The translations under genes and the position numbers were made by a program. Shown piece by piece: positions 18,446 to 30,680 of a stretch of 64,000 nucleotides of DNA. The stretch's first letter is position 1. Each line of letters opens with the position of its first letter. Origin of the DNA: Humulus lupulus (taxonomy: Eukaryota; Streptophyta; Magnoliopsida; Rosales; Cannabaceae). The DNA is taken from NCBI RefSeq assembly GCF_963169125.1, contig NC_084793.1, positions 42,341,578 through 42,405,577 on the forward strand. Direction: 5' to 3'. The notes under the pieces are model-generated. The model made no database searches. It worked only from the letters and a program-made list of their open reading frames with translations, and was not told the origin of the DNA.

Positions 18446-20825
18446 TGTAATGTCCAAAATTACCTAATGTGGTTTATGCCTGGATTAGGCGGCCTGGAGG
18501 GCCATAATTGATTTATTATGCAATTATGTGATTAAATGCATTATTATGTGGAATATATGATGATAATTGCATATCTGTATATTTATGTGCATGTTCATGA
18601 TTTATGGATGAGACCACATTATAATGTGGATATGTTTGAGCTATTCGGCATGAGACGATCTTAGATCGCAAGTTAGCGGTTTGGTCATAACGGGATTAAT
18701 TTCCAGGCTCGGGGTAAGTCTGGAGGTAATTTGATGCTTAGTACATTACCGGGAATGCACGGGTAATGTGTTATGATTTAATTATTATTTGAGAATTTTG
18801 GGAATAACGAGAATTGTAGGACGTTAATTATGATTAGCAGGATAAGCAAGAAATGACTGTTTTGCCCTTGGGTGGTTGTATAGGAATTAATTGGCTTAGG
18901 GGCATTTTGGTCTTTTGACCAAGGGTTATATTTTAAACTAGATGGTTGTAGAAGGAATTAGACAGCAAAACAGAGTTTCATTCTCCTTCTCTCTCTCGAT
19001 CATCTCTTTTTATTCTTCTTGGCTTGAATTTTGAAGTGAGCTTGAGGATGAAAGCTTGGGAATTAAAGCTTGAGGGTTTAGGCTAGTGATCAGCCATTGA
19101 AGGGGATTCAAACCTGGGTTTAAGGTAGGATTTCAGCCATAGTTTATGGTTTTTGTCTGTTTTAAGGATAATATAAGGTTTGGGAGTTTTTGATTGTAGA
19201 AGTGGTTATTTGGTGTTGTTTTAAGTGTTATAAATCTTAGGTTTTGTTGGTTGAATGATGGATATGTTGTGGTAATGTTAGCTGTGATTTTGGGATTTAA
19301 TTGATGAAGGTTTGGGTTGGTTTGAATTGAGAAAATGGGCAGGGGAGTTGGGTTCGCTGGGTTAAGTCGCGACTAAGTTCATGCAAGTTATGACCTGGAC
19401 CCAAGCCAGAGCCTCCCTTGGGCTCTATTATGTAGGCGCGTTGCAACCCACTAGGTCAATTCGCGGCCCGCCACTGGTACCCTACATAGAGGCTCTCTAT
19501 CTTGGGGGCGCGTCGTGACCAACTAGGCCAAGTCGTGACCTACCCTTTCCTTTTGTGCCAATAGGGGTTTTCAAGGGTTTAGGCTTGGGGTTTCATTTCT
19601 TAAGGCTCAGGATCGAATCTACTAATCGTTTTAGTACGATTCGAGGCCTCGGGAGCGGGTTTTAGACCATGAACCTTTTATTATTTATTTTTATTGATGG
19701 GATTTCATATTTGTTTATGACTAGGTGACTACTAAGGAACTTAAGTACCGATCGTTCTCAAAGGTCGTTCTTTTATTATTTCATGCTCGAACCAGAGGTA
19801 AGAAAACTGCACCCAGATTGTGACATGCATGGTTATTGATGAAGCGTGTTGAGTGCTCTATATATGGACATTGATTGCATAGTAAATTCATAGCAGCTTT
19901 GGTTATCTGTGTATGGCATTGACTTATTAGTCAGAGAACGACAATGGTGTTTATTATTGATCGTGAAGATGTGACTTATCAGTCAAGTTTATCGGTGATG
20001 TGAGCACTGGTCGTATAGTTTTGGATTAAGAGTCAAGAACAACATTAATGTGTTTAACACAAGCCGAAATGATTAGATCTAATCAATTTGAGCATGAAAT
20101 GCTTGACCGACCCTAAGTTCGATGAAAACTAAAAGCGCTTGTCTAGTCTAAAGGCTAGTTACGTAGAGCCAGGGCCAAAAGGCTCAGGTGACTGAGCATC
20201 ACATGGCTTAGGGTGCAGAGCCCCAGAGATAGACTTATCAGTCATCTATACAGAGATAGACTTATCAATCATCTATATAGAGATAGACTTATTAGTCATA
20301 TATCCAGAGTGTGACTCATTAGTCACCTATCTGATTAGGGCTGCAAGCCCCATAATGATTACCCAAATCATTTATTGATATTACATTCATGCAATAATAA
20401 GTTTTCTTGCTGAGCCTTGGCTCACGGGTGCTATATGGTGTAGGTAAAGGGAAAGAAAAGCTCACCCAGCCTTGAGTGGAGAGCTTAAGTGGCGATGTGT
20501 ACATATGCGGCTGCTTGACCACCACGGCCAAGGTGTTTCTCAGAGGAACTAGGGGTTAACCCTATTTTTACAGCTTAGGTCGGCGGGTTGTAATTTTTAT
20601 ACTATAATGACCATTTTGGATTGTAAATAACTTTGTAAACACTTTTATGGGCCCATGTACAGTTTAATGTTTTAAATAAAATATATCCATATATTTTAAT
20701 CAAGATATTTCACCTTAGCATATTAATAACACCTAGATGCACGTTTATAACCAATTGACTAGTTTAGCAAGTTAAGCATTGTTTAAATTCCACAGTAATA
20801 GTCTTGGAATAACCAGGGAATTACA
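18446..20825 (+). repeat. 3' LTR of G1
   Basis: 2380 bp, TGTAATGTCC to GGGAATTACA. Landmarks shared with the other chromovirus LTRs here: ATGAGACGATC/CGGGAT blocks near 18650-18700, a GC-rich palindromic word zone (19366-19550), GAGGTAAGAAAACTGC (near 19796), GGCTCACGGGTGCT (20420), TAGGTAAAGG (20441) and a 27-bp minisatellite (20225-20332). Where the other LTRs have GGGATCCC it has ATGGGCCCAT (near 20648). Confidence 0.93.
20225..20332 (+). repeat. 27-bp minisatellite, four units, in G1 LTR
   Basis: Units start at 20225, 20252, 20279 and 20306 (AGAGATAGACTTATCAGTC type). Each carries a near-palindrome GACT..ATNAGTCA. Confidence 0.9.
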
Positions 20826-21428
20826 GAATCCGACTTCAAGCCCTTCATGACATCTGTAGATCTTTTTGAGAGCTTTCAAAAAATATCTCTTATGCGCAAA
20901 TCTGAATCCTCTAGCTCTAGATATGAGTGTTTCTTTACAGCTGCCTCAAAAGCTACGAATTTCTCTAGTGATCAAGTTAACCAATCTTGTCTATCACCAT
21001 ATTTCTTTTGTTATTTGCACACTCCTTGATTATATTCTGATATTTTATTATTTATTAATTAATTTTCTAAAATATTCTATACCCTATTTCTAACTATTCT
21101 AGAATTATACCATTATCATTTTAAATAAATAATAGAAAAGATTACTAAATAATTTTAAATAAATAATAGAAAAGATTACTAACTATTAAGGAATTAATAT
21201 GCATCACATGTCACATGCCCACACATGTGCCATGCACACACGTGCACCCTAGTCTACACTTTTGCATGTATGCAAAGCATGCATGCTTACGCACATTACA
21301 AGTCACGTAAACTAAAATCATGCAACCAAGTATTTTCACACTAGAATTATTTTAATCATATATTCTAATTTATAACACAACAATATTCACAAAAATTTAA
21401 TTTATAAAGAAATTTTCTATTCGCTACA
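20826..21428 (-). repeat. 3' LTR fragment of element A
   Basis: On the minus strand it starts TGTAGCGAATAG at 21428 and matches 43052-42476, with GTCACATGCCCACACATGTG (21207) and CAAAGCATGCATGC in common. It has an extra internal copy of AATAATAGAAAAGATTACT (21126-21180) absent from the other LTR. It is cut at 20826 by G1. Confidence 0.9.
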
Positions 21429-22030
21429 ATATACCCTCCTTAAAAGGAATTTCTTCCTCGAAATTCTTCTTACCAAATAATTCCGGGTATCGATCCCTCA
21501 TTTCCTCCTCCAGTTCCCAAGTAACTTCCCACTTCGAGCTGTTCTTCCACAATACTTTGACTAGAGGAATCTTCTTGGTTCATAGTTCCTTGGCTCCTCT
21601 TTCCATGATCCGCTCAGGCTTCTCATCATAACTTAGGTCTTGTCTCAGCTCCAACGATTCATAGCATAATACATGGGAAGAATCTGACACGCACTTCCTC
21701 AACATCGATATGTGAAATACGTTACGCATCTCTGTGAGAGCTGATGGTAACGCTAAATGATATGCCACCTGTCCCACCTTGGCCAATATATCAAAATTTC
21801 CAATATACATTGGGCTAAGCTTTCCTCGCTTTCTAAAAAGCATAACCCCTTTCATAGGTGACACCTTTAAAAAGACATGCTCACCCCCTTCAAATTCGAT
21901 GTCTCAGCGTTTTGGGTCCGCGTAGCTTTTCAGTCTACTTTGTGCAGTAAGCATTCTTTGGCGAATCTTTTTTAAGACTTCACTGACATTCATTATCGCT
22001 TATGGGCCTAGTATCTGATTTTCTCCCACC
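21429..22030 (-). pseudogene. pol: Integrase end and chromodomain of element A
   Basis: On the minus strand: VGENQILGP, IRQRMLTAQSRLKSYADPKR, FEGGEHVFLKVSPMKGVM, GKLSPMYIGNFDILAKVGQV, MRNVFHISMLRKCVSD, then chromodomain-like LVKVLWKNSS and WELEEEMRDRYPEL. A frame break near 21580 and stops near 21905 are present. The polypurine tract CCTTTTAAGGAGGGTATAT (21447-21429) precedes the LTR. The upstream part of this integrase is at 33265-34051, on the other side of G2. Confidence 0.88.
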
Positions 22031-22035
22031 TCATC

Positions 22036-22563
22036 TATAACACCCTTCTACCTTAGAGACGTTACCATGTGATTTATAAATGTGCCATTAGCTTGCTAAT
22101 CGAGGTTTTAGGTTGAAAAGTGTGATTAAATTGAAACAAAACTCATTTGATGACATTAATTATAAAGCTGTGCATATTAATTTAAAATCATAAAAGTTAT
22201 ACATTTGGGATCCCAAAATACTTTTTGGAACTGTTTTACAACTAAAAAATGTGAATACGGTTGAGCTAAGTGACAAAACCAACCATTACAATCATATTCC
22301 TCAAAATAACCCTGGCGGTGGCATCCAGGTAGGCTGAACATGTACATGCCGCTCCACGCTCTCAAACTCATGGTTGGTCGACCTTTCTCTTGCCCTTACC
22401 TACACCATAGAGCACCCGTGAGCCGAAGCCCAACAAGAAAACTCAATGCATAACAAATCACAATTCAATCCAATAATATACAACATAAACCATCAACAAA
22501 TTAACCATACAGTGGCCTATGCTGACACAGGTGCTTTACTAGGCCCTAGGTTCGCGGTCTTCG
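22036..22563 (-). repeat. Truncated 3' LTR of G2
   Basis: It matches 31071-31592 (GTTACCATGTGATTTATAAA, GGGATCCCAAAATACT, AGAGCACCCGTGAGCC). At 22563 it joins integrase coding in GGTCTTC/GGTAATCC context, marking an internal deletion. Confidence 0.88.
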
Positions 22564-23434
22564 GTAATCCAACCACGAAGTCCATGGTGATGTCCTTCCA
22601 TTTCCACTATGGAATCCCTAAAGGCTGCAGCAGCCCTACTGGCCTTTGATGTTCAGCTTTCACCTGCTAACAGGTAAAACACTTGGCTACATAATCCACC
22701 ACACCCCTCTTCATCCCTGGCCACCAATACAGAGTCCTCAGGTCCTAGTACATCTTCGTTGTACCTGGATGTAAGGAATAGGGAGTGGTGTGAGACTCAT
22801 CTAAAATCTCTAGCTGGATACCGAAATCCATTGGAATGCAAATTCGACCCTTATATCTCAGTAAACCCACATCAGAAATAGAAAAGTCCTTAGCCACCCC
22901 AGCTAAGACATCCTTTGTGTGCTTCTTCAACTGTGGATCCTCCTTATGCACTTCCTTGATCCACTCAAGGAGCGTGGACTGAGGAGTGATATTGTCTAGC
23001 TGACCAACTACAAATTCAATTCATGCTATGGTCATCTCTTCAGCTAAACTCTCTGATATCTGCCTCGAACTAAATAACTGCCTTGGGCCCCTCTGACTTA
23101 ATGCATCAGCCACCACATTGGCCTTCCCAGGATGATTCAAAATGTCACAGTCATAGTCCTTTACCAATTACAACCATCACCTTTGGTGTATATTCTGATC
23201 CTTCTGAGTAAAGAAATACTTTAAACTCTTATGGTCGGTGTATATTTCACACTTATCTCCATATAGGTAATGCCTCCAAACCTTTAGTGCAAATACCACC
23301 ACCAGCAATTCCAGATCGTTAGTGGGATACCTCTGCTCATACTCCTTCATCTGTCTCGATGAATACGATCACAAACTTATCCAAATAATCCCTGAAGACC
23401 TTATTCATCAAGTTCATAAAGGCTGCTGGGGTAT
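22564..23434 (-). pseudogene. pol: RNase H and integrase start of G2
   Basis: Minus strand. Near 23434-23240 are remnants of RT end and RNase H (VIAYASR-like and [20 protein letters not shown] segments around 23280-23215). A KANVVADALS-like linker is near 23110. Integrase start at 22951-22745 shows LLRYKGRICIPMDFGIQLE and [15 protein letters not shown], then YWWPGMK and DITMDFVVGLP near 22580. Stops and frameshifts are frequent. Coding ends at the deletion boundary 22564. Confidence 0.85.
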
Positions 23435-25887
23435 TGTAACGACCAAAAATTACTAATGAGGCTTAAGGGCCTTAATTAGTGTGCCGGAGGGCATAATGGG
23501 TTTATGTGTGATGTAAATGGTTAAATGCATGATTATGTGATAAGCATGCTTATGTGAGTATTTGGATATATGAGATGCATGGTTATGAGTATTAGTATGC
23601 ATGTAGGCCCTGATTAGATTATAAGGGCATATTCGTAATTTTGGCCCGTTGAGAGCATAAATGTAAATATTTGTGATTAATTGTTGAGGCCACGTTATTA
23701 TGTGGATATATTTGCACCTTGTGACTCGAGGCGATCCTAGTGAGCGGTTTAGCAAAAAAGTCACGGTGGGGATTTATACCCGGCTCGGGGGACCTTGGGG
23801 GTATTTATGGGAATATGGGAAATATATTGGAGACTATTTGACATTGAGGAAAATAACTAGTAATTAATTAGGTGATGGGGTTTAAGCGAGAATTTATTAG
23901 GGACACTTGAGGGATTAGTGGGAATTGGGAGCAAATGACCAAAATGCCCTTGGTATGTTTAAAGGCTTAGGTTTTAATGGGAGGGAAAAATGATCTTTTG
24001 GATGGTTAAAAAAAGGATAAGTGTTGTTATGTTTTTATCCTTAGTGGAAGTTGTAGAAAATAGTAGAAGCAGAAGGAAGGAAAGAAAGAAGAAAAAAAGG
24101 GACTCTTTCTCTCTCTCAGTTTCCTCTCCCTTCACCATTTCTTGAGGCTTTTTGAAGCTGTAACTCAGTGGAGGCTTAGGCTAGAGCTGGGACCTTGGTT
24201 CTTGAGGTAATCAAGAGGGTTAGCTAGAGTTAATTCCCAAATAAAGGGAAGGTTTAAAGCTATGTTGAGATTTCTGAATTTTGGTGAGTTTGAGTTCTGA
24301 ATTTGGATTTTTTTTTTAAATGGAAGTTAAGGGGTTTGAGCTTGAAGAATTGAGGAGATAAAGGCTGGAAGGATACTAAGGGAAACCTAGGATTGGACTC
24401 TCCATTAAAGGTAAGGATTTATGGATTTTATCATTTGAATTTCTCGGTAGTTTATGGTTTTTTTGATGAGGTTGTTAAGCTTCAAACTCAATCCATGTTT
24501 TCTGTGTTTGATGGTGCATGTGGCCAAATTTGAGGTTGTTGGGCCACGTGGGATGAGATGTAGTGGATGGTAGGCTCAAATTGGTGTGTGGTTAAGGTTT
24601 GGAGGGGTTTTAGGAAGTTTTGGCTCGAGGAAAATCGAAGGAGAAAACTCAGAGTTCTGAAGGTGCTATAAGTAGCGCTGTAGCGCTAGCTTAAGGGCGC
24701 TACAACGCTAGGCTTGGGTTTTCTGGGAGATTTTTCTTCTGTTTGTAGCGCTGTAGCACCCACCTTGTGGTGTTGTAGTGCTACCCTACCTTTAGAAATG
24801 AATTTTTGGGTATTTTCTTAGGGTTTTCACCCGGGGGCTCGGGGTTTGATTCCACCACCCCGTTTGGTGGAATTAGGGCTTCCCGAGGGCTTGGGATTGG
24901 TCCCGAGGCTAGGTTACGGAATTGAAGTTTAGTGATGGTTCTAATTTATGGCTATGACTAGGTGTACGCTAGGGCTCAGATGGGATCATGCTTGAAGGTC
25001 GATTTCACTAATCAAAGCTATCAAAATCAAAGGTAAGAAACTGCACTCGGTTATGTGATTATGTTGGGACTAAGAGCTCCCTATATTTGTATGTAATGTC
25101 ATGAGATGGTATTATGCCATGGGGACATGTGATAAACGACCTAAGAGTGCCAGAATCAATATTTGTGGACAGGGCGCGGCTCAGCCACTGGTAGCTGAGG
25201 TGAAGTACATAATCACTGATCTCAGCCTAAGTGAGTCGGAGTCAGTGGGATAATTAGAGGGTGCGGCCTAAGGGCGCCGACCCTGGATTTTGGTGTGATA
25301 TGTTTAAATGTTGTTTAAACTAATAATTGTGACAAGTTTGTTATTTGAACAACTGATTATTGGCTTGTAAGTTGATATCACTGTTTATGTGAGCGTTATG
25401 ACCTGTTGTATATCTGATTAGTGATTTATGAAATACTTGACTATCGTTTATTGTTTATACTCTGAATTATGGCCTTCTTGCTGGGCCTTGGCTCACGGGT
25501 ACTACGTGGTGCTGGTAAAGGCAAGAACAAGGTGGACTAGTCCTGAGTTGGAGAGCTTTGAGGCTAAATGTACATAGTCAGCTGATCGGCCACCATGGCT
25601 GAGGAGTGGCACAGGATAGGAGAAGCCTAAATGTTTGTTTTGCCCTTACAGTGGCCGATACTTGTTCACAACCTATAATTTTTGTAAGCTATCTTTTAAA
25701 CTCTATTGCTTTTGGGATCCCATGTATGGAATGTTTATCTAAATGAAATGTATCTTTTATGACCAAAATCTTTTAACCCTAGTTCAATTGTGGTCTTAGT
25801 AACACGTTTCTAACTAAATGACTTGATTAGCAAGTCTTGCACCTTTATAAACACAGTGTAACAGTCTTGGCTGTCCAGGGCGTTACA
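23435..25887 (+). mobile_element. Solo LTR (2453 bp) in G2 RT
   Basis: TGTAACGACC to GGGCGTTACA, flanked by GGTAT (23430-23434 and 25888-25892). Plus orientation, as shown by the U3-like start (GCCGGAGGGCATAATGGG near 23480) and the end block. It carries AAAGGTAAGAAACTGC (25030), GGCTCACGGGT (25489), TTGGGATCCCATG (near 25710) and a GC word zone at 24670-24785 (GTAGCGCTGTAGCGCTAGC). Chromovirus type; its internal region was lost by LTR-LTR recombination. Confidence 0.92.
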
Positions 25888-26877
25888 GGTATTGTTTAAT
25901 CCAAAGGACATGACCAGGAATTCATAATGTCCATACCTTGTGTGGAATGGGGTCTTTGGTATGTCATCCTCTCTAATCCTTAACTGGTGGTAATCGGACC
26001 GAAGGTCAATCTTGGAGAACACCGTCTTCCCCTGTAGCTGGTCAAACAAGTCGTCGATTCTGGGCAGTGGGTACTTGTTCTTAATGGTCAACTTGTTTAG
26101 CTTTCTGTAGTCAATGCACGTCCTTAAGGATCCATCCTTCTTCTTAACGAATAACACTGGAGCACCCCATGGCAAAAAACTGGGTCTGATAAATCTTAGA
26201 TCCAGTAACTCTTGCAATTGAATCTTCAGTTCTTTCAATTCTGCCAGAGCCATTCTATAAGGTGTCCTAGATACTGGCTCCACTCCTGTCGCCAACTCTA
26301 TGACAAACTCGATCTCTCGGTGTGGTGGCAGCCCTAGAAAGTCTATTGGGAATACATCAGAAAACTCACATATTAGTCTGGTCTCATCCGATCCAACTGA
26401 AACAACCCTAGAGGTATCCATTATGTTTGGTAGGAATCCTATGTAACCTTCTTGCATTAGGTCTATAGCCTTTAGTGTAGAGATCATAGGTACTCGTGGT
26501 CCACTGATTGTTCCCACACATACAAATGGTACCTCTCCTTCTGGTTCAAAGGTAACCATTCTTCGCTTGCAGTCTATCGTTGTCCCATACTTTGATAATC
26601 AATCCATCCTGATAATCATATCAAAGTCATCCATTGCTAACTCGATAAGGTCTACAGACAACTCCCTACTGTCTATCTCTACTAGTAATGCTCTAACCCA
26701 TCTCCTAGAGACTACCAGCTCCCTTGTGGACGAGAAAGTCTGAATCCCCTAGCATGCATATCATAAGGTCTACATAAATGATCTATCACTCTAGCATATA
26801 CAAATGAATGAGTAGCTCCTGAATAAATCAATGCAGTAAATGAAGAACCAACACTAGAAATCTGACCTGTCATGACC
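25888..26877 (-). pseudogene. pol: Protease and RT start of G2
   Basis: The protease active site on the minus strand reads ALIYSGATHSFVYARVIDRL near 26850-26790. The catalytic Asp of the usual DSGATHS is Tyr here, which would kill the enzyme. From 26559 one open frame of over 200 codons runs: [108 protein letters not shown]. The solo LTR at 25887 then cuts it. RT resumes at 23434. This is the best-preserved stretch of G2. Confidence 0.92.
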
Positions 26878-26882
26878 GAGGG

Positions 26883-29574
26883 TGTAACGCCCTAAACTCC
26901 AAGGACTATTACAGTGTGCATTTTAAACAGTGCTAAGCTCGCTAATCGAGTCATTTGGCCATAATCGTGTAACTAAGTATAATTAGCGGTTTAGGGTTAA
27001 AAATTTTGGTTAAGATTCAACGTTTCACTAAAACGTTTAACGTATACATTGGGATCCCAAAAATATAATTTAAAGGTTAATTATAAGAAAATATTTACAA
27101 CCAGCCAACCTAAGCGGCAAAATAGGGTTAACCCTAGTTCCTCTTTCAACCCTCGGCCGTGGCGGTCGAGCAGCCACATATGTACACATCGTCACCTAAG
27201 TTCTCCAACTCAAGGATGGTCCAACTTTCTTTTACCTTTACCTGCACCTCATAGCACCCGTGAGCCGAAGCCCAGCAAGAAAACTCAATATGCTCATGAA
27301 CAGTAATAACATGTTACTAAATCATAATGTGCATGCCTAGCAATAGTAGCCCTATTCACGCATGCAAATAAGTCCGAACAATGATGGTTGTGGGCCACGC
27401 CCTCCTGTAAGGATGACTATGAGTCAATACTAAACAGATGAGTGATTAACACTGGAGGTTCCGACCATGCTAGGGCTTATAACCATAATCAGATGAGTGA
27501 TAGAGGAGTAAGTCACTAACATGGGTTCCGTACCCTCAGATGAGTGAATGATGAGCAAGTCACTAACTTAAACCAGATGAGTGACTAATGAGCGAGTCAC
27601 TAACATGGGTTTCGCACCCTCAGATGAATGACTAATGAAGGGGTCACTACGCAAACCAAATGAGTGACCAGGGAGTCACTAGTGTGGGTTCCGTACCCTT
27701 AGCCATGTGAAAATGCGGTCACCTGGGCCTTTTGGCCCAGTCTCTTAGTGACTAGTCATAAAACTAGACAAGCGCTTTTAGTTTTCATCGAACTTGAGGT
27801 CAGTCCGGCATTAATGATTATGATGAGTCATTCAATGCAGATGTTGATTATATCTAATCTTTTCGGCTCTACGTTCATGATGCTTATGCCGCTCTTGACT
27901 CGTAGGTCAATAACATACGACCAGTGCTCAGTACTAATATCGAACTTGACTAGTAAGTCACAACTTCACAGTCAATTCTGACACCATTGCCGATTCTGAC
28001 TAATAAGTCAGGGCCATGCACAAGTAAGCAATGCAACCAGACATATATCATATGTCAAATATCTGAGTGTAGGGTATTCAACATGCTTAATTAACAATTT
28101 TCTAGCATAGTTATGGTCATGCACAAACACAGAGGCTCAAGCTTTGATCAATCTCATATTCAACATTCATGGCACGCCCTAATCACATGTTTCTCATGCA
28201 TCACATACTGGGTGCAGTTTTCTTACCTCTAGTTCGAGCGAGAAATAACAATTGAACGACCCTTGAGAATGATCAATCCTTTAATCCCTTAGCGGTTACC
28301 TAGTCATAACCAATTATAACTTTCATTAATGAAAATCAACAATAAAAGGGTCTTGACCTAAACCTCACTCTCGGGATCCCGAATTGTACCCAAACGGCAA
28401 GTAGATTCAATCCCGAGCCTTAGGAATTCAAACCTTGAGCCAAAAACCCTAAGAAGTGCCCAAAATATGCATCAGAGAAAATAGGGTAGCGCTACAGCGC
28501 TGCCCCTCTCGCGCCCCAGCGCTACAACCAGGGGAATTTTTCCCTGGCTAGCGCTGTAGCGCCACCCTTTGGGCACTATAGTGCTAGGACCAGGTAGATT
28601 CACCATGATTTTAGCCTCCTTCGAATCCTCCATTTCCAACTTGAAAATCAAGCTTTCAAACCTCATTTAAACCCCCAATTTAACCCAAAAACCATCTACA
28701 CATGACCTAGGTTTCATAACCCAAGTAACCTTTGCCAAAAACCCCCATTGAATTCTCAACTTTCCAACTCAAAAACCAAACTGAAAACCAAATGAAAGCA
28801 GAGCAAGAACTAAGGTTTTAATGGCTAGAAACTCACCTCAATCTCAGCTCAGCACCCTCTTCAATGGTAGAACACAACCCTAGATCATCAAGACTTGGTT
28901 CCCTAGCTTGGTTCCTCAAAAAGAGCCTCAAAATCCAAAGAGAAATGAAGAGAAGAAGAAGAACAGGAGAAGAAGATGAAGTGCTCTGTTTTCTTAAAAT
29001 TTCTACAGCTTTTCAATGATATATATCCTTAAGGTCAAAAGAACAAAATGCCCCTAGGTTATTTAAAGTCTTCTTAAGGCCACCAAGGGCAAAACCGTCC
29101 TTTCCCGCCTATCTCGTTAATCATAATTAACACCCTCCAATTCCCGTTATTCTCAATATTATCAAACGCTAATAAGTCATATCCCATTACCCTTTAATTC
29201 CCGACAATGTTCTAGTCACCAAAGTACCCCGAGACTCACCCCAAGCCCCGAAACTAATCTCGTTATGACCAGACCGATAACTTGCATTCAAAGATCATCT
29301 CATGCCGAATAGCTCAAAAAAATCCACATATAATGTGGTATTATTTATAATTTACCAACATACATGACAATACACAATTACGCCCTCAACGTGCCAAATT
29401 ACCGAAATAAACTTATAATTAAAAATGGACCCATATGCATGTATTTATCATCATATTATAATATAATTCACATAAACAAGCATATAATCATTTAATGGCA
29501 TATTAAATCAATTATGGCCCTCCCAGCCTCCTAATCAAGGTCCTAAACCTTATTAAGGATTTTGGGGCATTACA
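26883..29574 (-). mobile_element. Solo LTR (2692 bp) in G2 protease region
   Basis: It is flanked by GAGGG (26878-26882 and 29575-29579) with TG...CA ends. On the minus strand it starts TGTAATGCCCCAAAATCC at 29574, so it is minus-oriented. It belongs to the same family as 34057-36688. It holds a minisatellite (27433-27700), a GC word zone (28483-28590), AGAGGTAAGAAAACTGCACC on the minus strand near 28230 and TTGGGATCCCAA near 27050. Confidence 0.92.
27433..27700 (-). repeat. Minisatellite of about 45-85-bp units in solo LTR
   Basis: CAGATGAGTGA recurs near 27433, 27490, 27537, 27573, 27620 and in variant form near 27658. It alternates with AGTCACTAACATGGGTTCCG. Spacing is irregular. It occupies the same LTR region as the 27-bp minisatellite of G1. 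Confidence 0.75.
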
Positions 29575-29579
29575 GAGGG

Positions 29580-30680
29580 GCTAACCTCAACCTCAGTCTG
29601 GGTCAAGGTGAATACTCTGGCTGGAGTGAGGCTGTCACTCTTCTTTGGTTCTTCTTTTCTAGCTTGTGGATAGTCCTTCCTCAAATGACTAACACTCCCA
29701 CAAGTGAAGTAGGCTCTGACTCTACACTCTCTCTGATGTTGTTGCCTACACCGAGGACACTCTGGAAAACTCCTCCAATTGTCTCCCCCACCCTGACGGC
29801 CACTGAAAGCACCCCGTGCCCTCCTATATGAACCAAGAGGAACAAAAGAATATGGGGTCATTGTCTTCTACTCACTAGGGCCACTACCCTAGCTAGAACT
29901 AGTGAAAGGAGGCGCCGTCCTCTGAGCGTCGCGCCTTGCGACACCCTCTCGCCATATCTGATCCTCAGCTCCCTCAGTAGTAAGGACCTTCTCCACTACC
30001 TGTGCATAGATGGCAGTCCTCAGATATAATGTTATCTTGACATCACGGGCTATCATGATGTTCAATCCCCGCACAAACTGATACCTCTATGCCATATCAG
30101 TAGGCAGCAAGTCCTGCACGAACTTCGCCAACCGGTCAAACTTTAGTGTGTATTTTGTAACTGTCAACCGGTTTTAAGTTAGGTTGACAAACTCATCCAC
30201 CTTTGCAGCTTGGACTGCAACACTGTTTTATTTCTCGTTGAAGACGTCTCTAAATTATTTCCAAGTCATAACTGTCACATCCCTCCTCTAGGACACGACT
30301 TCCCACCAGATGCAAGCATCTTCTCTCAACATGTAGCTGGCACAGGCCACCCTATCATTTCCTTCCACCCTCATGAAATCTAGGATTGAGGAAATCATAT
30401 TCACCCACTTCTTTGCCCAAAGTGGGTCTAGACCACCCTCAAAGGTGGGAGGGTGTTGCTTCCTGAATCTTTCATATAAAGGCTCCCACCTATTCTCTGT
30501 CATAGGCTGGCTTGGCACTGGTGCCACAGGCGGTGGAATCTATAACCCAATACCCTGAGGTGGGTTATGTTGCCTCAGTTCTTGTTGCTCTTGTTCCGTT
30601 CACTGAACTCTTGCTTCCATTTCGGCAAACAACAGTTGCCAGTTCTATGGGGCAGGTGGAGGGTCTTGACCCTAGTTGTC
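29580..30680 (-). pseudogene. gag: Gag of G2
   Basis: Minus strand: MAPVPSQPMTENRWEPLYERF (30527), RKQHPPTFEGGLDPL, ASYMLREDACIWWEVVS, then past stops FDRLAKFVQDLLPTD and RYQFVRGLNIMIARDVKI. A basic linker leads to the nucleocapsid: CPRCRQQHQREC (near 29755) and a knuckle YFTCGSVSHLRKDYP whose first and last Cys are both Tyr. It would coat RNA in the particle. The 3' end runs to 29580, where the solo LTR splits it from the protease. Confidence 0.87.

Larger units (their letters stand above)
1..20825 (+). mobile_element. Chromovirus G1 (Ty3/gypsy), plus strand, interrupted, left end outside window
   Basis: A plus-strand Ty3/gypsy element is split into 1-352 (RT start), 14742-16333 (RT, RNase H, integrase start), 17458-18409 (integrase end and chromodomain) and 3' LTR 18446-20825. 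The pieces join cleanly once a Tat element (353-14741) and a solo LTR (16334-17457) are removed, because each is bracketed by a 5-bp duplication. The right end TTACA is followed by GAATC. The same site in the unbroken LTR of element A reads GAATA (42476-42480), so G1 inserted into A's 3' LTR. The domain order RT-RNase H-INT-chromodomain is that of plant chromoviruses; the Tekay/Del-like assignment is inference. Many frameshifts and stops make it inactive. Confidence 0.9.
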
